From assembly GCF_017812015.1 (NCBI RefSeq), contig NZ_JADQTN010000001.1, positions 536,501-600,500 on the forward strand: 64,000 nucleotides of DNA, in the 5' to 3' direction. Made by a program: the position numbers and the translations under genes. Shown in pieces: positions 60,321 to 64,000 of this stretch. Source of the stretch: Pontixanthobacter sp. CEM42. GTDB lineage: Bacteria; Pseudomonadota; Alphaproteobacteria; Sphingomonadales; Sphingomonadaceae. Each line of letters begins with the position of its first letter. Position 1 is the first letter of the stretch. The notes under the pieces were generated by a model. It was not told where the DNA came from. It ran no database searches and saw nothing but the letters and a program-made list of their open reading frames with translations.

Positions 60321-63062
60321 TCAAAAGGGAATGCTATCCTCGTCCAGAGTGATGCCAGGGTTTTCCGGCTGGCGTGCTTTACCCGAAACACCTTCTGAGA
60401 CCCGTTGTAAAGCCTCGTCCAGTGTCAACCGTATGACAGGCGTGCCCGGCGGGAAGGCGCTGAGCAAGCGGCTGGGGAAGGCAGCCGATAGTACAACAAA
60501 GTGACCTTTGTCGTCTTTGCTGCGGATCAATCGCCCGAAAGCCTGCGCCAATCGCGCGCGGATCATCCGGTCGTCATAGGCGCTGCCACCACCTGCTGCC
60601 CGGCGCGCGCGGTGCAGGATGCTGGGCTTGGGCCAGGGCACACCTTCCATCACGACACAGCGCAGCGATTCGCCGGGGACATCGACTCCGTCGCGCAGTG
60701 CATCAGTACCAAGCAGTGATGCCCGCGGATCATCGCGGAAAATATCAACCAGCGTGCCGGTATCAATCGGATCGACATGTTGCGCAAACAGCGGAAGCCC
60801 GCCACGCGCCAGCCGGTCTGCAATTCGTCCGTGCACCGCGCGTAAACGTTTGATCGCAGTGAACAGGCCCAACACACCGCCTCCCGCTGCCTCGATCATG
60901 CGCGCATAGCCGCCGGCCAATGCGGGCAGGTCGCCGCGCTTGATATCGGTGACAATCAGTACCTCTGCTCGGCTCGCATAGTCGAACGGACTTTCAGCCG
61001 AGGATAGTTGCGGCTGGACCTCGATATAGGGCGCACCGCTGGCGGCAACGGCGCTTTCCCAATCTTCGCCGTCCCGCAGCGTCGCCGAGGTCAGCATCAC
61101 GCCATGCGATGGCTCCAAAACGACTTTGGCAAACGGTTTCATTGGATCAAGCCAACGGCGATGGACGCCGATATCAAACTCGCGCGCTTCGGAGCGTTCG
61201 ACTGACAGCCAATCGACAAATTCGGGGTCACTTGGCCCGCCCATCCGGTTGAGCAGCGATTCCCACGCCGCCAGCAAATCCACACGCCAGCTCAGCGAAT
61301 GCCGTGCGCCTTCGATCCGCGCGCGACCTTGGCCATCGAGCCAGTCGGGCGCGTCTTCTATGATCGATTCCAGTCTTACACCGAGCTTGATGAGCGGATG
61401 CCGGATTGCGGCGAGAGCGCTTTCTGCCTGTCCAGCAAGTTCAACGAAATTGCCGGGAAGTTGCGCAGCCTCGGTCTCGATGCCGTAGCCAGCCTCCTGT
61501 CCGCCGCTTTCGTCGCGCGCGTACGTGAGCGAGCGAACCGCAGCGAGTAGGCTCTCGACCGGCCCCCAAGGCTCGTTATCGTTCAATCGCTGCAACCAGC
61601 CATCGCTTGGAAGCGTTTGCGCTGCCTTGATCGCTGCTTCGACCGCTTCTCCGCCCGCTTCGTCATAGCTGGCAACATCGGCCAGCCGCGCAGCCAGACC
61701 GCGCCTGCGACCTTTGTTTTTGCGTTCCGGCCCGATGATCCAGCGGCGCAGTTCGATTGTTTCCTGCCCGGTGAGTGCGGCGGCAAAGGTCGAATCCGCA
61801 GCTTGCATCACATGATGGCCCTCATCGAAGATGATGCGGCTGGGGCGCTGTGCATGGTCGCGGCCTCTGGCGGCGTTGACCATGACCAAAGCATGATTGG
61901 CAATCACTAGGTCAGCCTGAGCCGAGGCCCGCGCCGAGCGCTCGATAAAACACTTTCGATAATGGGGGCAGCCCGCATAGACGCATTCGCCGCGTTGATC
62001 GGTGAGGGCAGAAATGCCGCGTTTGCGGAACAGCGTACCGAGCCAACCGGGCAGATCACCGCCGATCATATCTCCATCGCGGGAAAAACTGGCCCAGCGC
62101 GCAACAAGCTGCGCGAGGATCGCTGGACGGCCGCCAAAGCCGCCTTGCATCGCATCTTCCAGATTGAGCAGACAGAGATAGTTTTCACGGCCTTTGCGCA
62201 CGACAACCGGGCGACTGCCATCAGGGCGTTGTTCCGGCCAAGCGCGGCGGCTTTCTGACCGCAATTGGCGCTGCAAGTTCTTTGTGAAAGTCGACACCCA
62301 AACTGTTCCGCGCGCAGCGTTCGACCACAAAGAGGCAGGCGCCAGATAGCCCAGCGTTTTGCCGATGCCAGTGCCAGCTTGTGCAAGCAGAACATGCGGC
62401 ATATCGCGCTTGTCGCGGGGTTCGAAGACCTTGCCAGCAGCCTTGGCGTAATCGCGCTGGCCTTGCCGCCTTTCAGCACCATCGCCGGTCAGGTGGTCGA
62501 GTTGCGCTTCTATTGTGTCATCGGGAATGGATATCTGCGCGGGTTGCGGGCGCTCGGGCGTTTCTTCCCATTCTGGCAGCTTGGCGAACAGCCACTTCTC
62601 CGCCCGTTCAGGCCTACGGATATGTGGGGCCAATATCTGCGCCCATGGCCAACGCATCTTGGTGAGCGATTGGAGGCTGGACCACGCGCCATCGCGTTCG
62701 GCCCATTCTTCGCTCTCACAATGCTCGAGGATTTTTCCGGCGGCGAGTTGAAGCAGGGCGGGTACAGTGTCGTCGCTAGTCGGTTCATCCAGTTCCAGCG
62801 CATCAGCCAAGCCCTTTGGCGTGGGCACACAGAAGCGCGCCGGGAAAACGAAAGCGAAGAGCTCCAGCAGATCAAGCCCTGAAAGATCGGGATAGCCCAG
62901 CCGCGTGGCGACCAGCGGGGCATTGAGCATCAACGCCGGCGTATCCGCCGCCGCCATAATCGCCTCGCCCTTGGACAGCCCGCGTGTATTGCCGTTGGCA
63001 TCGCGCAGCCATGTACCGGCATGCGAGGCGTGGAGTGCAGCAAGGGGGAGCGGCTGGGGCAC
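60321..63062 (-). CDS. DinG/YoaA-like ATP-dependent DNA helicase (XPD/Rad3 group)
   Basis: A 913-residue superfamily 2 helicase. Walker A is QAGTGIGKTLGYLAP, and the helicase DEAH-type box is IIFDEGHHVMQAAD. Motif VI appears as QAFGRLIRSKDDKGHFVVL. Cysteines that could ligate an iron-sulfur cluster occur in GECVYAGCPHYRKCF. A long N-terminal domain without similarity I can name precedes it. Members unwind DNA or R-loops after damage. The stop is 13 bp from sixA, which may be co-transcribed. It is divergent from the NTF2 gene. Confidence 0.9.
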   Translation of the reverse strand: MPQPLPLAALHASHAGTWLRDANGNTRGLSKGEAIMAAADTPALMLNAPLVATRLGYPDLSGLDLLELFAFVFPARFCVPTPKGLADALELDEPTSDDTVPALLQLAAGKILEHCESEEWAERDGAWSSLQSLTKMRWPWAQILAPHIRRPERAEKWLFAKLPEWEETPERPQPAQISIPDDTIEAQLDHLTGDGAERRQGQRDYAKAAGKVFEPRDKRDMPHVLLAQAGTGIGKTLGYLAPASLWSNAARGTVWVSTFTKNLQRQLRSESRRAWPEQRPDGSRPVVVRKGRENYLCLLNLEDAMQGGFGGRPAILAQLVARWASFSRDGDMIGGDLPGWLGTLFRKRGISALTDQRGECVYAGCPHYRKCFIERSARASAQADLVIANHALVMVNAARGRDHAQRPSRIIFDEGHHVMQAADSTFAAALTGQETIELRRWIIGPERKNKGRRRGLAARLADVASYDEAGGEAVEAAIKAAQTLPSDGWLQRLNDNEPWGPVESLLAAVRSLTYARDESGGQEAGYGIETEAAQLPGNFVELAGQAESALAAIRHPLIKLGVRLESIIEDAPDWLDGQGRARIEGARHSLSWRVDLLAAWESLLNRMGGPSDPEFVDWLSVERSEAREFDIGVHRRWLDPMKPFAKVVLEPSHGVMLTSATLRDGEDWESAVAASGAPYIEVQPQLSSAESPFDYASRAEVLIVTDIKRGDLPALAGGYARMIEAAGGGVLGLFTAIKRLRAVHGRIADRLARGGLPLFAQHVDPIDTGTLVDIFRDDPRASLLGTDALRDGVDVPGESLRCVVMEGVPWPKPSILHRARRAAGGGSAYDDRMIRARLAQAFGRLIRSKDDKGHFVVLSAAFPSRLLSAFPPGTPVIRLTLDEALQRVSEGVSGKARQPENPGITLDEDSIPF

Positions 63063-63185
63063 TTTACCGCGTTAGAACCAATGCGAAACGCTATTCAAGC
63101 CAGCTACCGAGAAATCCGAGGATTGGTGGATCAGCAGTTTGTTAATCGCCGCAAGCTAGCATCTTTTCGAACATTGGAGGGATCG

Positions 63186-63587
63186 ATGAATATTGGCCGG
63201 AAATTCGCATTAGCTTTCGCTGCGGTAGCTTGCGCTGCAACACCAGCGTCAGCGCAGCAAAACCCAGCGGCTGTGGTTCAGGCGCACGTAGATGCGTATC
63301 GTGCGGGCGATATTGATGCCTTCATGAACACCTTCGCCGCTGGAGCTGTGCTGACCTATGATGGCCAGCGTTTCGTCGGCAAAGCCCAGATACGGCGCGC
63401 TTACTCGACGAATTTCCAGCCTGGAGCCCCGACGATCTATATCGCCGGAAGCGAAATGCGCGACGGCAAAGTGGTGTTGTCAGAGGGATATGTTCTAGCC
63501 GATGGCACGGACATCTGTTGTTCGCTGTCGTCCTTCACTGTCGCGAATGGGAAGATCACGCGGGTCGATACATACTCCCCTAGCTAG
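63186..63587 (+). CDS. Exported SnoaL/NTF2-like protein
   Basis: A 133-residue protein with a signal peptide ([19 protein letters not shown]). The mature part is a single NTF2-like domain: [44 protein letters not shown]. This resembles the SgcJ/SnoaL-like group. Two adjacent cysteines occur in [12 protein letters not shown]. The ATG at 63186 has GGAGG eight bases upstream, and the longer frame is unsupported. The function is unknown. lysS follows 67 bp later. Confidence 0.85.
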   Translation: MNIGRKFALAFAAVACAATPASAQQNPAAVVQAHVDAYRAGDIDAFMNTFAAGAVLTYDGQRFVGKAQIRRAYSTNFQPGAPTIYIAGSEMRDGKVVLSEGYVLADGTDICCSLSSFTVANGKITRVDTYSPS

Positions 63588-63654
63588 CAGCAGCTCTCTT
63601 CGCGCCTGCAACATACGCTTGCAACATGGACGCAAAACCGCAAAAGGCTGCGCC

Positions 63655-64000
63655 ATGACTGACAGCACACTCATGGAAACCGCGCGCAATTCAAAAGCAT
63701 GGCCTTTTCAGGAGGCGCAGCGCTTGCTGAAACGCTATCCGGACGGGGTCAAACCTGACGGATCGCCTGTGCTATTCGAGACAGGCTATGGCCCATCGGG
63801 TCTGCCGCATATCGGAACTTTTCAGGAAGTGCTCAGGACGACATTTGTGCGCCGCGCTTTTGAAGCGATGACCGGCGCACCAACGCGGCTGATTGCGTTT
63901 AGCGATGATATGGACGGCTTCCGCAAAGTGCCGACGAATCTGCCCAATCAGGAAATGTTGGCCGAGCATTTGAATAAGCCGCTCTGCCGCATTCCAGACC
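63655..64000 (+). CDS. lysS: Lysine-tRNA ligase, class I, 3' part cut off by window edge
   Basis: The first 115 codons are present. The class I signature is clear: [20 protein letters not shown] contains the PHIGT form of [16 protein letters not shown] and [14 protein letters not shown] agree with the archaeal-type class I LysRS found in alphaproteobacteria, which is unrelated to class II LysRS. The ATG at 63655 is preferred; a ten-codon frame just upstream (63626-63658) overlaps it and is ignored. The KMSKS motif is outside the window. Confidence 0.93.
   Translation, partial: MTDSTLMETARNSKAWPFQEAQRLLKRYPDGVKPDGSPVLFETGYGPSGLPHIGTFQEVLRTTFVRRAFEAMTGAPTRLIAFSDDMDGFRKVPTNLPNQEMLAEHLNKPLCRIPD

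Overview
The window looks like chromosomal backbone of an alphaproteobacterium of the order Sphingomonadales, most likely an Erythrobacteraceae relative. This is inferred from gene content and order: ctaC-ctaD-ctaB-coxF-ctaG-ctaE-DUF983-SURF1 followed by thrC, lepB-acpS-pdxJ, a class I lysyl-tRNA synthetase, CobS, a plant-type GshA and an FnrN-like regulator. Base composition is moderately G+C rich and even by eye. I see no prophage, insertion sequence, CRISPR array, rRNA or tRNA. Genes are tightly packed, with many start/stop overlaps, and at five convergent junctions the two stop codons share the same four bases.

Layout: 1-9.3 kb holds a small-enzyme operon (VOC, DUF1428, MpaB-type oxygenase), a ChrR-like cupin, cobS, a three-gene operon of exported unknown and Sel1-repeat proteins, a class A penicillin-binding protein and two overlapping PaaI-type thioesterases. 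9.4-11.4 kb holds an unassigned cassette: a 53-residue peptide ORF, a 321-residue protein and a cupin-like protein. 11.4-17.1 kb is a reverse-strand housekeeping block (ruvX, DUF3089 hydrolase, AI-2E transporter, lepB, acpS, pdxJ, pyrE). 17.3-23.8 kb is the aa3-type cytochrome c oxidase and its assembly genes. 23.9-29.6 kb has an ArsR/AHSA1 pair, thrC, a methyltransferase, folB and moaA-moaD-moaE. 29.6-31.2 kb has an FNR box, a small membrane protein, an FnrN-like regulator and a lipoprotein. 31.5-38.5 kb has rplU-rpmA, an acetyltransferase, two paralogous PF10118 proteins with a TetR regulator, ygfZ, pyrC and rarD. 38.7-47.9 kb is envelope-rich: a glycine-zipper protein, a lipoprotein, astD, a trimeric autotransporter adhesin with an unusually regular stalk, selO, a hydrolase and a glycosyltransferase. 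47.9-64 kb has a palindromic intergenic element, a TPR protein plus bamB, an isoprenylcysteine-methyltransferase-like membrane protein, a di-heme peroxidase, gshA, rsmE, ubiA, an amidohydrolase, a SoxR-controlled VOC gene, sixA, a DinG-like helicase and the start of lysS.

The most interesting signals are regulatory or structural: a textbook SoxR promoter (19-bp spacer) facing a VOC gene; a perfect FNR box next to an FnrN gene; a perfect palindrome overlapping the start codon of an ArsR gene; mutually exclusive hairpins ahead of a small membrane-protein gene; a nested 266-bp inverted-repeat element; terminators buried in the 5' ends of the next genes; and 15 consecutive IxxNTxx-type heptads in the adhesin stalk. 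The 9.4-11.4 kb cassette is the best candidate for an undescribed system. All calls come from reading the sequence; no database search was run.
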